64,000 bases of DNA, taken from NCBI GenBank assembly GCA_030620095.1, contig JAUTXW010005211.1, positions 1,218,299 to 1,282,298 on the forward strand, in the 5' to 3' direction. Below the pieces are notes generated by a model that saw only the letters and a program-made list of their open reading frames with translations, was not told the origin of the DNA and made no database searches. The translations under genes were made by a program, and so were the position numbers. Shown in pieces: positions 11,405 through 24,279 of this stretch; the first letter of the stretch is position 1; the number at the start of each line of letters is the position of its first letter. This stretch comes from Kuschelorhynchus macadamiae. Its lineage: Eukaryota > Arthropoda > Insecta > Coleoptera > Curculionidae.

Positions 11405-14399
11405 CTAATAAATAAGCAAAAAATAATACGTAGAAAGTAATATATAAAATAGAGTCGTAAAACATACTTTAAAGTAGCCCTTAGGGGGTTATTGATATAC
11501 TTGCAATAATTTATAAAGTAATCGAACAATCGACTAGACAGTTTTAATCCGCATTTTCTTGTGTATTCCGTTTATGGGACATTTTATTGAAAAGTATGAG
11601 ACAAGGGAGAAACGAAAGAAAAAATTGTTGATGTCGGTTTTTACTACAGGTTTGAGACGTATAAACTATATCTTATCTATAAAACTACAACATCGGAGAT
11701 ATAGTTTATCTAGATAAGTTAACTACTGTAGTTTATGTTGGTTATTTTAGGATTTTAGTAGAGATTATTGTGTATTATTTTGCCTAAGAGGTTTCTTGAA
11801 TCAGATAATAAATAAATAACATCTTGACCCCTACACTACTATACCCATCTACCCCCCTCCCAGAACTCGCGAAGTCTTCTTTGGCTACGCCATTGGTTTT
11901 AAGGGTGAGAAGCGGATTCAGTATCAGACTTTTAAAAAAATATGATGGTTTTGCTTTCTCGAAGTTTATACTTTTACATATGTTTAAGGTTTTTAGCTTC
12001 TTAGCGGGTTTGCTTTCATTTGTCACAACCTGTAATAGCTACTCGCGTATTAAGAGAACAAAGTGGTACATCGCAGCTCAGAGCGGGAAAGCAGACATGC
12101 GACGCGAACCGAGTCAAGCGGGATAGGCTCTCATCTAACTGATTATAAAATAAATATTCTTATAGGTGTCACACCATTATCTTTAAATACATTTGATTTA
12201 TTGAAACTATACTGTAAGAGGGAATGAGATACAGAACGTTTTACTGAGTCAGTGGGAATACATTGCTTCTCTAGTCAAAGTTTTCTTGTGTCTTTTAAGA
12301 TAAATTATTTTATTTTATACGGTGCAGTAAATCTACTTACCCTGTACTGATTTGCGGTCGATAAATCGAACACTACAGTATCTGATACCGTAATGTGACA
12401 TTACAGTAAGATAGAAAACCCAATCGTTCCACTAAGAGTAGATATGACACTTTTTTGAAATTAATTGCTCTATTCAGTATCATAAAGTCAGCTTATATGT
12501 AAATTCTGATAGAACTACAAATAAATTCTTAAATTCACCCTCTGAAAAAATTAATGCTGCTTTTGTCTAGCAAATATAAATACAGCTTAGATTAGCCTAA
12601 ATTAAGCAACGGTTTTAACAGCAAAGGTTGACATGCAAAATTCATAAAATTTTAAAGATTGACACCTATTTGGATCAAAAGTTGGCGAATAATTTATTTC
12701 AACTTGTAATTTTTTAAATAATATTTTTTATTATAACAAGTTTTAAACTTATGATTATTCCAAACATGTCACCTTAATTACGAAGTGGTTGATATACTTC
12801 CTGGGTCAATTTCTGCTATATTTCCTGGATGCGTTTTTTCTTTCGTCTTTGACAAATTATTATGTATGATAATATACAAATATGCAGGTTTTAGAACTTT
12901 TAATTAAATTAAATTGATTACAATTGAATTTTTACAATTCAAATCAATCAATCATAATTCATCTGCACAAAAATGTCAAAATTTAATAAAATTGATTAGA
13001 ATGAAAGAAGAAAGGAAATAAAGCCGATATAAAAAGTAACAGTTCATTTTTACAAACGTAAGTACAACAGTATAGTACCAGTTTGTAGAAATGCGGTTTT
13101 TAGATACAAATTAAATGATTTTCTAGATTAAAAATGAAATAAATTCAACCAACAGAAACTAATCGCTTTCAAAACGGAGGCATCGTTTACACTAAGGGCT
13201 CCGTAAAAATGCACTTAGGGAAACTGTTATCAGCGAAGGTCTTTTTCGTTATTTCCTAATTGTGACTGAAACTTTCTTTTTCTTTAGTTAAGGCAACCCC
13301 ATTGGTAGTGTCAAAAACACTTTCATACATTTCTTAGATTATTATTAACTGGAAAACTACAAGATTTCGTGCGGTATTGCCAGTAGCACTATTTAGGCTT
13401 ATTTCTTACAATTATTCTAAAGCTCATTTCAAGGCTATTGGAAATTAAAACTCTAATACTAAGGTCAGAGGCCGCTACATACTGACAACACTATTGGCCG
13501 TGATACTAAGTTCTAATTGGAGTATAATCTGTCTTTGGTGGTGCTTATAGGCTTTGTGATCTGTCGATGGATGAAAAAAAGCTGACATATTTTCAGCCTT
13601 GACATGCTACAAATGGGTACTTAAGGAGTTGGGATCACTACTATTTGAAATAAAACTACAGTGTTGGTTTATTGGCCTCAAAACCATGTGTTTCAAAATT
13701 AAATATATTTTTCACCGTAGAGTAACAGGCATTGACTCCCATTAATTTTTGTATTCTATATATTTATTTTATATAACATCTCATATATTGAAGTATTCTT
13801 AATTGCTGATTGTTCAAAAATTGATTTTACTCACCGTATGGTGACAAGGCAGATGGAGTCGTTTTTCAGTTTACTATCTATTTTCATCAGTGAAATTGAC
13901 ACCATCAGCCTTATATTTTTATAAGAATTTACTTGCATTATCTACACAGAGAGAGAAATAAGTTTAAAAGGTCTTAAATAATTAAAAGCAATAGTGCTTC
14001 TAACCTTTTTATCTTATTTTTATTCCCCTACAAGGTGCTACAAATTCGAGCTTTGAGATCTCGGAGACGGTAACAGACACAAAGTCGGTTAAATGGGGGC
14101 AAAAAACGGATTAATAATTCTGTCCATCTGATCTCTTATAGCTTGAATTGTTTATTCAAAATTATATTCGTCTTGTTTTGTTTTTACATGGTCCGTACAC
14201 TCCTTTTGCATTTATTAAAAACAAATTTCAACATGAAGCTTAATTTTATGGAAAAAAGACAGGAAAGATTTGAAAGTTTTATCCTGCAATGTTAATTTGT
14301 ATCCACTAGCCTAATTGACTGGCGCACTGTGTCGTGAATTAACTTCAATATTTTCCATTACAGTAACCAAATATTTTCTATGTTTATAAACGGTGTTTA
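11405..14399. other. Long AT-rich stretch, no gene recognised
   Basis: Only short open frames with composition like the background. No element ends, splice-framed exons or RNA genes were recognised. Confidence 0.5.
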
Positions 14400-15560
14400 T
14401 GCCTCGACTGAAAATTCCATCGAGTTTGAGAAGAGCAAAGTAATATTTATTGAATAATTTCATCTAAAACTCCTGTTTTCTAGGGAGAAACAGAAAAAAA
14501 GAGCACAGTCGAGATAAACTGCCAAAAAAATTCGAGCTTGTGGGTTTACGGAATAGCACTAGCCATGATCAAATTTGTTGGTGTGCATAACAAAGAATTA
14601 AATTTGCAAAGAATATTTTTCTTTTATTTTTGTTTGCACGCAGTTTAAACAACCACTCATAACAGACGCCCCGTCATAACTTTGGGCAATCAATCTGTTT
14701 CGACTTTCTTTAAGTAATGGATCTATTGCTTGTAAAATATATTGGCTGATGGACTCGGCGTCGTGCCCTTAGTGCATAAAGGTTTCAAAATTTCTCAACA
14801 GGCTTACCCTCACACAAATATCTTAAAACAATTACTAACTGGAACTCGCAAGCAACATGCGGCTATGACAGCTAGGAATGGCGACTTTTCTATTTCTTTT
14901 ATTACTCTTCATGATATAATTCGAGCATGCAGTTTCTTTAAAAACTATTTTCCATATGCTTTTTGAGATCTTAAAATATGCCTTTATTATTTGATGTTTC
15001 TGTTTCGTCATGACCTCGAAGGGCCAACTCGAATGCCCCACAAGATCTGATACAGTTTAAAATTTGATTTAAAACATATCTATTCTTATCAACTTGTTGG
15101 GTGTGTACGATATACATAATTTAATTGAGTTTCTATCTTCATATTACCCAGCATAGAAAAACTAAAAATATTGTTCATATGTAGCTATAGTTTTTCATGG
15201 GTTTTCTTTTTTTTCCAGATAAGCGCAATTTCATATACCAAGTCTCTTCCCCACCAAATAGTACACACACAAAACAAAACAATTTATTAGTTTCCTCAGA
15301 TCCGCATAACCATTTGCTTTTAGAATAAACATTTTTATTCAATTTAGGAGGTAGCAGCTTTTGTGAATTTTTAATTATTAACTTCTATTCCAAGGGAAGA
15401 GTTAAAAATTCTTCTTTAAGAATCTTATTTTACTCATTTTTTACTTTGTAACACTCAGGCCGTCTGCCAGGCGATTTTCTTCTTCAGAAAGCTAAACCTT
15501 TGTGTTATTTTGATTAATAATTGATATGCCATAACTGGTCAGGCCCAGGTCAAGTGTTAT
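14400..15560 (-). pseudogene. hAT transposase pseudogene (DUF4371/TTF finger type)
   Basis: Reading the minus strand from about 15360 downward gives LPPKLNKNVYSKSKWLC, then SEETNKLFCFVCVLFGGEE, the TTF-type zinc finger at the start of DUF4371-class hAT transposases. Later come GHSSWPFEVMTKQKHQI (near 15040-14990), AESISQYILQAIDPLLKESR (near 14750-14690) and IAQSYDGASVMSG (near 14690-14655), the catalytic-domain block with its Asp. A recognisable frame fades after about 14620. Stops and shifts separate the pieces. It is a different hAT clade from the copy at 7.5-9.4 kb, which has a BED-like finger and a DASNHG block. Confidence 0.75.
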
Positions 15561-17229
15561 TCAATGTGACATACTGCCTAAGAATTTCCTGTAAGATAAA
15601 AAAAGATGGGGTAGGCGAATTATCGGTACGATTGATATACTTTTCCTGCATGGTAAAGAAAATATATCATTACGTTTTAGCTATCATTGCTCGAAAACTG
15701 TAATACGTACTGGAATTTTGCTCTATATTCCAATTTTTGTAATTATTCTGGTCAAATATTATATATTACAAATTGATTAAAAATCATTACCCACAAAGTA
15801 ATTTCAATTAGTAGCCCCTGTTTATAATTAATACAAACATGTACAGTAAATTCGTTAAAATTATTAGGTTCTAAACGTTTTAATGGGATTAACCTAATAT
15901 TGCAGTATGATGCAGTGGTGTTTACAAAACTGTAATCAATAAAAAGGTCAAATCAACCAGTATATGACCTGATAATGGCCGCCAGCAGACGAAGCATTAA
16001 AATTAAAATATGATATTACAGTTTAAAAGAAGTCAAAAAGTTGCGTTAATAATGTAAAATAAAATATTTTAAATTATTTTTTCAATTAAAATCAGAAAAA
16101 AGTAACATAATTTAAATATCGTAAATTTCGCCAGCCTTAAATTGTGCAACTTTGTCATTATTTAACCTGCTTTGTATCTCCTACATTTTCCGAGACCCAA
16201 TGCTTGTACATCGAATTTGTAATACCCTGTATATCCATTGTGTTTTGTAATAAATATAAAATCACTGTTAAATCAAAAAAGGATTAGATTGAATGCATTG
16301 CTTTGAATTGTTGCACAGGAAAAATAAACAATTGAGGTTTGCGTAAGCTCTATATGTATATAGTTCCCAGAGTATACATAAACATAAATGATATTAGTAC
16401 CAGTACATGCCAGAAGTAAAACGTTAATATCAGTATGATATGCCAGAAGTCATTTCCCTTATTTTCTCTTAACATCGTTTATTAGAACGTAATTGCCGAA
16501 GTTACAGTTTAATTTCATTTCTTAGTATATTATGCATACATACAAGAGTGACTTATAAGCAAAGTTTACAGAATAATCATTATCAGTAGACTTTGCTTAT
16601 AAGTAAGTATCGGAAATTTAAGGGTGAACTCTGGAACTAAAAATATAAAAAAATCATTATAAATGTTTTTATGAGTACTTTTATTTTACTTTTACCTTCT
16701 TCTTAAATAGGACTTAATTCTGTTTTTTTTTTATTATAACAGTGTTATCATATCTTTTTTTGTTTCCAAATTTCTGTTCTAACTCCTGTTTTTTAAATAG
16801 GGCACTCTATATTTGCTTGGTTATTTCAATTAGTTATGAGATTCTAAGTCCAACGATGTGTCAAAACAGAATCTTCCTATATCATAGGTGCATAAATATC
16901 GTTTGGACTTAAATGCATATTATGGGCCTCACTTGCCAATTTTTTAAAAACTCTATATATTATTGTGTATTATGAAATAATTCGCAATAAATGTATTTTG
17001 GACTAATCGGATGAGTAAAAAAAAGAGCGTTTCTCAAAAGTTTGTTCAAGTGATATAAGATATCAAAAATCTTATTTTTCCAAATTACTTGGACGTAATT
17101 TTGTTTTGGTAAATCACTCTTAAAGTAAAAAATCGGTAAATATTCTTTACCCTGAACTTCCCTTGTTATGAATCCATTTATTAGGAATAGTGAACTGTGA
17201 TGCAACTTCGTTCAGTACATAGACACTTA
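15561..17229. other. AT-rich stretch, one hairpin
   Basis: No gene recognised. It contains an 18-bp stem hairpin at 16551-16604. Confidence 0.5.
16551..16604. repeat. Hairpin with 18-19 bp arms
   Basis: ACTTATAAGCAAAGTTTAC at the left and its near-perfect reverse complement GTAGACTTTGCTTATAAGT at the right, with a loop of about 17 bases. Confidence 0.85.
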
Positions 17230-18680
17230 GTAACACATGTATACATCTTACAAATATTTTTATTGGGCGTCATTTTCCAGTTCCATCATATTAGATTCCT
17301 ACCAATATTTATTTATTTTTGGGCATAATTTAAAATAAATGCAATAAGTGGTTCTTACATTGACACACACCCCATTTTATTAAGTCATTTTGAATTCGTA
17401 CCAGTTTATCCTTATATCACATTTAACTTTTCTGCAAAATGTAAAGTCAGTTGAATAAGATTTTTTTAGGTTGATTTGAAAAAAAATATTTGGCCGTCAT
17501 TTTGTTCCGCCCTCTTGAATTCGTACCACAACTTACCAGCCAAATTAATCTAATAAGTAGTAATAGTGGATTTTTACCAAAATGTTACCAGATCATCCCC
17601 ATAAGACCCTTAATTCTTAGCCAAAATTTGAAGTCAATCGGGTAAGTAGTTTTTTAGCTATGCGGCGAGCAGACAGACCGACGGAATTAAGAAAACTTGT
17701 TTTTCGGCCTCTAGGGATCCTGAAACGTAAAGATCTGAAAAAATTTCGGAGGGTGATTCTTTTCACGATTACAATACTTCCTTTTTACGAGTGAACTAAA
17801 AATTATTTAGCTGCCATTTTCTTCTACCATCTTAAATTCGTACCAGAGCTTTACCAGTTTATCTCTATATCATACTTAATGCGAGCACAAAATTTGAAAT
17901 TAATCTAATAAGTAGTTTGTTTTCAGGCTGATTTTTAAATATTTTATTAGGCCGCCATTTTGTTTTGCTATCTTATATTTATACCAGAATGTTACCAGTT
18001 CATTCCTATATAAAACTAGATTTTTGCGTAAAATTTGAGGAAATTGGATAATTAGTTTTTTAGTAATAATTTTGGCATATTGGAATTTTACCAAAATATT
18101 ATTAGGTCATGCCCATATTATCCTTAATTTTTTATCAAATATGCCTCGAACTGACAGACAGGCGGACAGACAGACCGGACCGACGGAATTGATAAAACAT
18201 ATTTTTTGGTATCTGGGGACGCTAAAACCTGAAAATATGTAAAACCTGAGGGGGTGATTTTTTCACCATTACAAATATTTTATTTGGCCGCCATTTTGTT
18301 CCGCCATCTTAAATTTGTCCCACAGTTTTACTAATTCATCTCTATACCACAATTAGTTATGACACAGAATTTGAAATGAGTCCATTTTAAATATTTTAAT
18401 AAGCCGTTATTGTGTTCCGCCATCTTGTATTCGTACCAAAAAAGCAGTTTTTTAGTAATAATTTTTTAACATTTCACTAGGCCGCCATTTTGTTTTGCCA
18501 TATCGGATTTTTACCAAAATGTTATCAGGTATCATCCCCATACGACCGTCAATTTTTGACCAAAATTTGAAGTCAATCGGGTAAGTACTTTTTTAGCTAT
18601 GATTTTTGAAAAGAAAAGATCTCGGAGGGTGATTTTATCCCGATTACAATTCTTCCATTTTACGAGGGAAGTAAAAATGA
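17230..18680. repeat. Degenerate long-period repeat array (family A)
   Basis: The block GGCCGCCATTTTGTTCCGCC or a close variant recurs at about 17490, 17950, 18285 and 18480, with weaker copies at 17265, 17805 and 18400. It is followed by variants of TTACCAGTTCATCCC-TAT, AAATTTGAAGTCAATCGGGT and AAGTAGTTTTTTAGCTATG. An end block (GACAGACCGACGGAATT, CTAGGGA, then GGAGGGTGATT and CACGATTACAAT) occurs at about 17670-17780 and 18165-18280, and partly at 18615-18650. No protein is encoded. The same family is at 39.04-39.76 and 42.46-42.67 kb, so it is a dispersed repeat and not a single local satellite. Confidence 0.8.
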
Positions 18681-19085
18681 ATAAACAAATAACTTTGTAT
18701 GTCAGATTGGTGTAAATATCATATTGTTGTACTTAGAATGTCACAACAACTAATCAAAATATGCGAATATATAACAGGTGTCCCATTTAAAAATCAGAAG
18801 TTATTAGCAGAAATTTGTACATAAACGAAGATATGGCAATGCTGTCATAGTAACAAAATTTGAAATTAAGTATTATATAACCAACCAAGGAAGTTATAAG
18901 GGTGAACCAGTTATTTGTAGCACGCAGTATATTTTCTATGATTTTTCTTGAACTGGTACTTGGTTTTAATTAGTAGTTAGATAACACTGCATGTCTGTAT
19001 ATTACAATAACACGTTTGGGGTATCGTAAAACAATGTATTTAAATCAAGCTACTCCAAACCAAGGATGAACTATTAAATAGCATG
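18681..19085. other. Short intergenic stretch with a mariner-end relic
   Basis: At 18775-18792 the string AACAGGTGTCCCATTTAAAA resembles the termini of the DUF4817-type mariners in this window. Nothing else was recognised. Confidence 0.4.
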
Positions 19086-19087
19086 TA

Positions 19088-19855
19088 CAGGGTGTCCCAC
19101 ATAAGATCCTCTATCCCCTTATCTCGAAAGATATACAATTTAGGAAAAAAAGGTATATATAAAGTGTTATTGTTTTTAAATGAACTTTTATATTATATAC
19201 CTTTCATGTATACAGGGTGCTCAGTTTTTCCTGGTTAGGAGTCAACTCCTAAAAATTAAATGGGACACCCTGTATATTATTCTGGATATGGATTCCTCAT
19301 TAAAAATAAGGGTAACTTTCATTAAGATATTGTATACCTATCTCTCGTCGTTTAGGATATAATAGCCGTTTTATTTAATTTTTTGCTAAAAACGTATATA
19401 TTTAAGGTAGTAGAAAAAAATATAAGTATATAATATTTGGTGAAGCTGCCATTTTTATATTAACGACAACACCACAATATATAATTGAAGTTGTTTACTT
19501 TGACTACAAATTATACAGGGTGATATCAGAAATTCAATCGATCGGAATATATAAAATTACTTATAAGTCAATAATCTTAAATGGAACACCCTGTATATTA
19601 TTGCAGATTTCGATGGTTCACAAAAAATTAAAGTAAGTTTGTATTTAATAACCTATACCTATCTCTAACCGTTTAGAAAATATTCGCTATTAAACTTTTT
19701 TTATGCAATAAAAAATAACTTTGGTTTAAATTTAATGACGAAATACGTCACAAATATTTTTTAACGGGCTGACCATAGTAGATTTTCAACAAAATACTGT
19801 AGTTTACAATTTTAACTAAGATGTCTGTATTTTCTGAGAAATTAATTCTTTCCAA
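19088..19855. repeat. Left terminal inverted repeat of the mariner-like element
   Basis: Matches 21327-22098 in inverted orientation with few differences. Besides the outer CAGGGTGTCCC it contains a TACAGGGTGCTCAG... GGGACACCCTGTATA pair (19212-19280) and a TACAGGGTGATATCAG... GGAACACCCTGTATA pair (19514-19600), possible extra transposase-binding sites. Confidence 0.85.
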
Positions 19856-20115
19856 TGATCGATATAATAAAATACCTATGGCCGACATAACAAAAATATT
19901 AATCTTTTATTTCAACGAATACGAAATTTTAGCAAATATAGAAATGTTTTAACATTTAACAATATGTAAATTTTGTGAACTATTAAATAAGTATGTAGTA
20001 AGAAGTTAAGTTAATAGAGAACATTTACATAATTACAAATGAATTAATGTGTAAAATCAAAAAAACAATTGCATGTATAACGAAAGGACCAATATACCTA
20101 ATGCAAAAGGGAAAA

Positions 20116-21162
20116 TTAAAGTAAATTTGCCACATGGCCTCCATTTTGGGCAATACAAGTTGTGTAGATGACTTCCATTTTTCTTAAGGCATCTCTTACT
20201 GCAGCACTTTCATTGATATTTTGAATTTCTTCCCTTATTCGATTCTTGAGATCATCAACATCTTGAGGTTTATTTTTGTATACTTTATCCTTTAATGTTC
20301 CCCACAGAAAATAGTCCAGGGGCGTCAAATCTGGACTCCGCGGAGGCCAACGAATATTTCCATTTGGTCCAACGACCTCTGCATAGTTAACACTTAAATA
20401 AGTTCTTACTTGAATGGTGTTATGGCAAGGTGCTCCATCCATTTGGTAAATAATATTATTTATGTTACCATTGACCTCTAGTAACGGCCTGATATTGTTA
20501 GTCAGTAGCTCTAGGTACCTCGCACCATTTAAATGGTTATCCAGAAATAGAGGACCTATTACTTGATTCCTGTAAATCGCACACCAACAATGAACACACC
20601 ACTTGATGTTTAGTTTTGATGTTGTGTTTGAGACTTGAGACCAATAGTGAGTATTCTTTCTATTAAATATCCCTGAGGTAGTAAATATCGCTTCGTCCGT
20701 CCAACAAATTTGGTTAAAACAATTAGGGTTACGAAAATGTCGATCCATCATTAGGTCACAATATTCCAATCGTAGAATATGATCGGTAGGTTCTAAGTGT
20801 TGCAATTTAGCGAACTTAAACGCCCTGTAGTTATTCATTTTCAGCGTCCTATGAATATCAGTTCTAGCAATACTTAAGTCTTTTTCTGCATCTCTGATGG
20901 AATTTTCTGTAAATTCTTCGAAATATAAGCATATATTTAATTGCGTTTCATAATCCAAGATACTTTTAGGTTTATTTCTTTTTTCATATTTTAAAACACC
21001 ATGCTGTTCGAGATCTAGTTCAATTCGCCCAAACATGGATCTTTCCGGTATTCTTCTCTCCGGATACTTTTCATGATATGCTCTTATAGTCAGTGCAACG
21101 CTTTTGTTATTTTGAAGATAATACTGATATAAGTTCAACCTTTCTTCGGCAGTATAAGACAT
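20116..21162 (-). CDS. Mariner-like transposase, DUF4817 N-terminus, DD40D spacing
   Basis: An open frame of 348 codons with no break, starting at an ATG just inside the right inverted repeat. Residues 1-60 form a helix-turn-helix region of the DUF4817 type (AERLNLYQYYLQNNKS... HEKYPERRIP). Three catalytic acidic blocks are visible: ICWTDEAIF with D156, YQMDGAPCHN with D242, and SPDLTPLDYFLWG with D283. Forty residues lie between the second and third Asp, against 34 in classical mariners. The protein should bind the element's ends and perform TA-targeted cut-and-paste in the nucleus. Length and motif order fit a complete enzyme. It could be the active source of the related dead copies at 26-30 kb, though those ends differ in detail. 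Confidence 0.9.
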   Translation of the reverse strand: MSYTAEERLNLYQYYLQNNKSVALTIRAYHEKYPERRIPERSMFGRIELDLEQHGVLKYEKRNKPKSILDYETQLNICLYFEEFTENSIRDAEKDLSIARTDIHRTLKMNNYRAFKFAKLQHLEPTDHILRLEYCDLMMDRHFRNPNCFNQICWTDEAIFTTSGIFNRKNTHYWSQVSNTTSKLNIKWCVHCWCAIYRNQVIGPLFLDNHLNGARYLELLTNNIRPLLEVNGNINNIIYQMDGAPCHNTIQVRTYLSVNYAEVVGPNGNIRWPPRSPDLTPLDYFLWGTLKDKVYKNKPQDVDDLKNRIREEIQNINESAAVRDALRKMEVIYTTCIAQNGGHVANLL

Positions 21163-21326
21163 TATAAGATAAAGATGAACTTAACGCACAACAAACCAAA
21201 ATTTATTATATTATTTGACAAATATTGTTTACGTTGGTTTCCAAAGCACTTTATTTGTTTTCCATGGCAGTTTTGATTTTGCAGCGTTAGTTAATTACAT
21301 GCAATATTTGGTTTCATTTTATGATT

Positions 21327-22098
21327 TGTAATGAATTATTTTCTCAGGAAATACAGAATACAGACATCTTAGTTAAAATTGTAAACTACAGTATTTTGTT
21401 GAAAATCTACTATGGTCAGCCCGTTAAAAAATATTTGTGACGTATTTCGTCATTAAATTTAAACCAAAGGTATTTTTTTGCATAAAAAAAGTTTAATAGC
21501 GAATATTTTCTAAACGGTTAGAGATAGGTATAGGTTATTATATACAAAGTTACTTTAATTTTTTGTGAACCATCGAAATCTGCAATAATATACAGGGTGT
21601 TCCATTTAAGATTATTGACTTATAAGTAATTTTATATATTCCGATCGATTGAATTTCTGATATCACCCTGTATAATTTGTAGTCAAAGTAAACAACTTAA
21701 ATTATATATTGTGGTGTTGTCTTTAATATAAAAATGGCAGCTTCACCAAATATTATATACTTATATTTTTTTCTACTACCTTAAATATATACGTTTTTAG
21801 CAAAAAATTAAATAAAACGGCTATTATATCCTAAACGACGAGAGATAGGTATACAATATCTTAATGAAAGTTACCCTTATTTTTAATGAGGAATCCATAT
21901 CCAGGATAATATACAGGGTGTCCCATTTAATTTTTAGGAGTTGACTCCTAACCAGGAAAAACTGAGCACCCTGTATACATGAAAGGTATATAATATAAAA
22001 GTTCACTTAAAAACAATAATACTTTATATATAACTTTTTTTCCTAAATTGTATATCTTTCGAGATAAGGGGATAGAGGATCTTATGTGGGACACCCTG
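21327..22098. repeat. Right terminal inverted repeat of the mariner-like element
   Basis: Inverted near-copy of 19088-19855, ending GTGGGACACCCTG before the TA target duplication. Confidence 0.85.
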
Positions 22099-23886
22099 TA
22101 CAGTGGCTCGCTCATATGCTTATTTAACTCCTGGACTGTTTTGACGTATGTATTGTACCTTTTAGCATAATTTAATATTAGTGCATTTTCATATTTTTAA
22201 TTTTCTTTAACAAGTAAATTCTTTGGCATATCCTAATATTTTATATTTTATACATATACTTACGATATTTAATTTATAAGAAAAGAAGCACTTTAACTAA
22301 ACAGTTCAGTACAGCCTCAACTAGTGGCAAAGCGAAATTTGCTGATTTTATGTGATTCGATATCTAAAAAAGGTTCCAAAGTACAGAATAAAATATTAAA
22401 TTATTTGTTAAAAGTTTTGGGTTCAACTATTGCTTGAAATTATAAGGTGCGAGGGTGTGCAAATTTTCAACTAGAATTTGGGATAGGATGTGGGCAAACT
22501 ATCTTACATTTTGAAAATAGAATACTCTATATATGTTTTCTTAATGTTTCACATCATTATTATAAGGAATGAAAAATGGCTTTTTGGGCAATTTAAAGCG
22601 GTGAGAAAATGGTTTGAGATAGGGCCAAACGAATTGCACTTACCTATTTTCTAAGTATCATTGCTATACATTTAATTCATATCCCATCCCTAACCGTTTT
22701 CTCTTTGTATTGATACAAAATGCCCAAAAGGCCGATCTTCAATTGTACAGAGATATGAAAACCATAATTAAAAATATTAACATTTTCAAAACATCCTTTG
22801 TACACGAAAACATTTTAAATCTGGCAATTCAATGGCGTAACAATTCGCAACTGCGGGTCTAAACACAAGAAAATGGGTAATGTCAGTTTCCTCTCTCCTC
22901 TCCTAGCAATATGTGGGAAAATAACGTGAAAATAAAGCAAAGAAAAAAACTTCTGTTTTTTTTAAAGGATAAGGAACTCGTTTGTCTCCCTTTGGAGGCA
23001 CGTCCCTCGCAAAGTTGGGCGAAAGATAGATAATAAATGAAACTTGGATATACTAGTAAGTTAGATAGTAAACCCAACTATGGCTCATGGTTTAGCATAG
23101 AGTAGGTAGGGTAGATAGTAGGTAGTGGCGTCTGTCATCATAAGGTGGATGATACCAAAGATGGTTAAATAATTTATCATCATCAGAACCAGCGAACTTA
23201 TACATTTCCTTATATGTTATGAATTTAAAAATGGAAGAATGTTAAATAATGTTTATATCAAGAGCAGTTTAGATTAACCTAAAACAGATACTCAATAAGA
23301 AGGTTTGTATTTATTTCTTATATATTTAGACAATTGTTGATCAAAGGTAAAATTAAATTAAATATTAAACAATACGTTAAAAGTATTCAAACTTTTTGTA
23401 TCACATATGTATTGTGTACGACATTTTATTTCCTGTCAGTTAAAAGACTTCTTTCAAAATAAACTTACTTAATATTTACGGTTTATGGAGTTTTATTTTT
23501 CAATACTTAATTTATATTATTTTTTAAAGTATATTTACAAAAACGATTCCAAAAACTTAACAATAGTCTTCAACAATATTACAAGAAAAACAAAACTCCA
23601 TCAAGTACTAATACCCGTATTGGTGCGCGTTTGGAAGTGCAATTTTTTTAACAACTTTATAATTCTAATTTCTTTAATAACTTGATTCTGAAATGCACCG
23701 AATTTGATTCTCGGTACTATTTTTCTTTTGAAAGACTGTAACGTTATTATTAACTCCCTTTAATTATAACACTAAACTATTCTAGATACTTATATACATA
23801 TTAAAATAATGTTTAAAAACCACAACTCAAATCTTTATTTTTTTAAACAACGAAAAATAAGTTTATAATAAAAATATTTAACGTTT

Positions 23887-23889
<3 letters not shown>
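22099..23889. other. AT-rich stretch with one small foldback
   Basis: No gene recognised. A foldback lies at 22576-22735. Confidence 0.5.
22576..22735. repeat. Imperfect foldback (~65-bp arms)
   Basis: The left arm GGCTTTTTGGGCAATTT... GAGAAAATGGTTTGAGATAGGG pairs with a right arm reading, in complement, GGCCTTTTGGGCATTTTG... GAGAAAACGGTTAGGGATGGG. It is probably a short MITE of unknown family. Confidence 0.65.

Positions 23890-23937
<48 letters not shown>
23890..23937. repeat. (AT)n microsatellite
   Basis: An uninterrupted dinucleotide run of about 24 units. Confidence 0.95.
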
Positions 23938-23940
<3 letters not shown>

Positions 23941-24279
23941 TTTATAAAAACAACTTCTAATATGAGCATAAAATATGTCATAATCAGGGTGTTGAACTGC
24001 GTAGTCTCACATCTTATACCTTTTTAGATGAACAAACAATGCGATACAAGCCAATACAAAGTGTCTTTATTCATAAGAAAAAATATAACAGTTTACAATC
24101 TGTCAAAGTGATGGCGACGTTCATAATCAGTATGCTCCCACGCAAACATTAAAGTGTCTGATGTACAATTTGATATACATTTTTGCATATCGCATATTTG
24201 AAAATAATATTTGAAATATCGTTAAATATGTTCGAACTATTGTAGGAAAAAGAACGTTGCAATATAGCTGTTTTATGCC

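Larger units (their letters stand above)
19088..22098. mobile_element. Apparently complete mariner-like transposon with ~770-bp inverted repeats
   Basis: The element begins CAGGGTGTCCCACATAAG and ends with its complement, with a TA dinucleotide directly outside each end (19086-19087 and 22099-22100), the Tc1/mariner target duplication. The inverted repeats run from 19088 to about 19855 and from about 21327 to 22098 and are nearly identical. They are so alike that the same 60-codon frame appears in both (19180-19362 and 21824-22006). The single-copy centre holds one transposase gene on the minus strand. Within each repeat are two further CAGGGTG/CACCCTG pairs. Total length is 3011 bp. Near-identical arms and an open transposase suggest recent insertion. 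Confidence 0.92.

Noticed and set aside
19180..19362. A 60-codon frame repeated identically at 21824-22006
   Set aside because: It is the same inverted-repeat sequence seen twice, with no coding signature.
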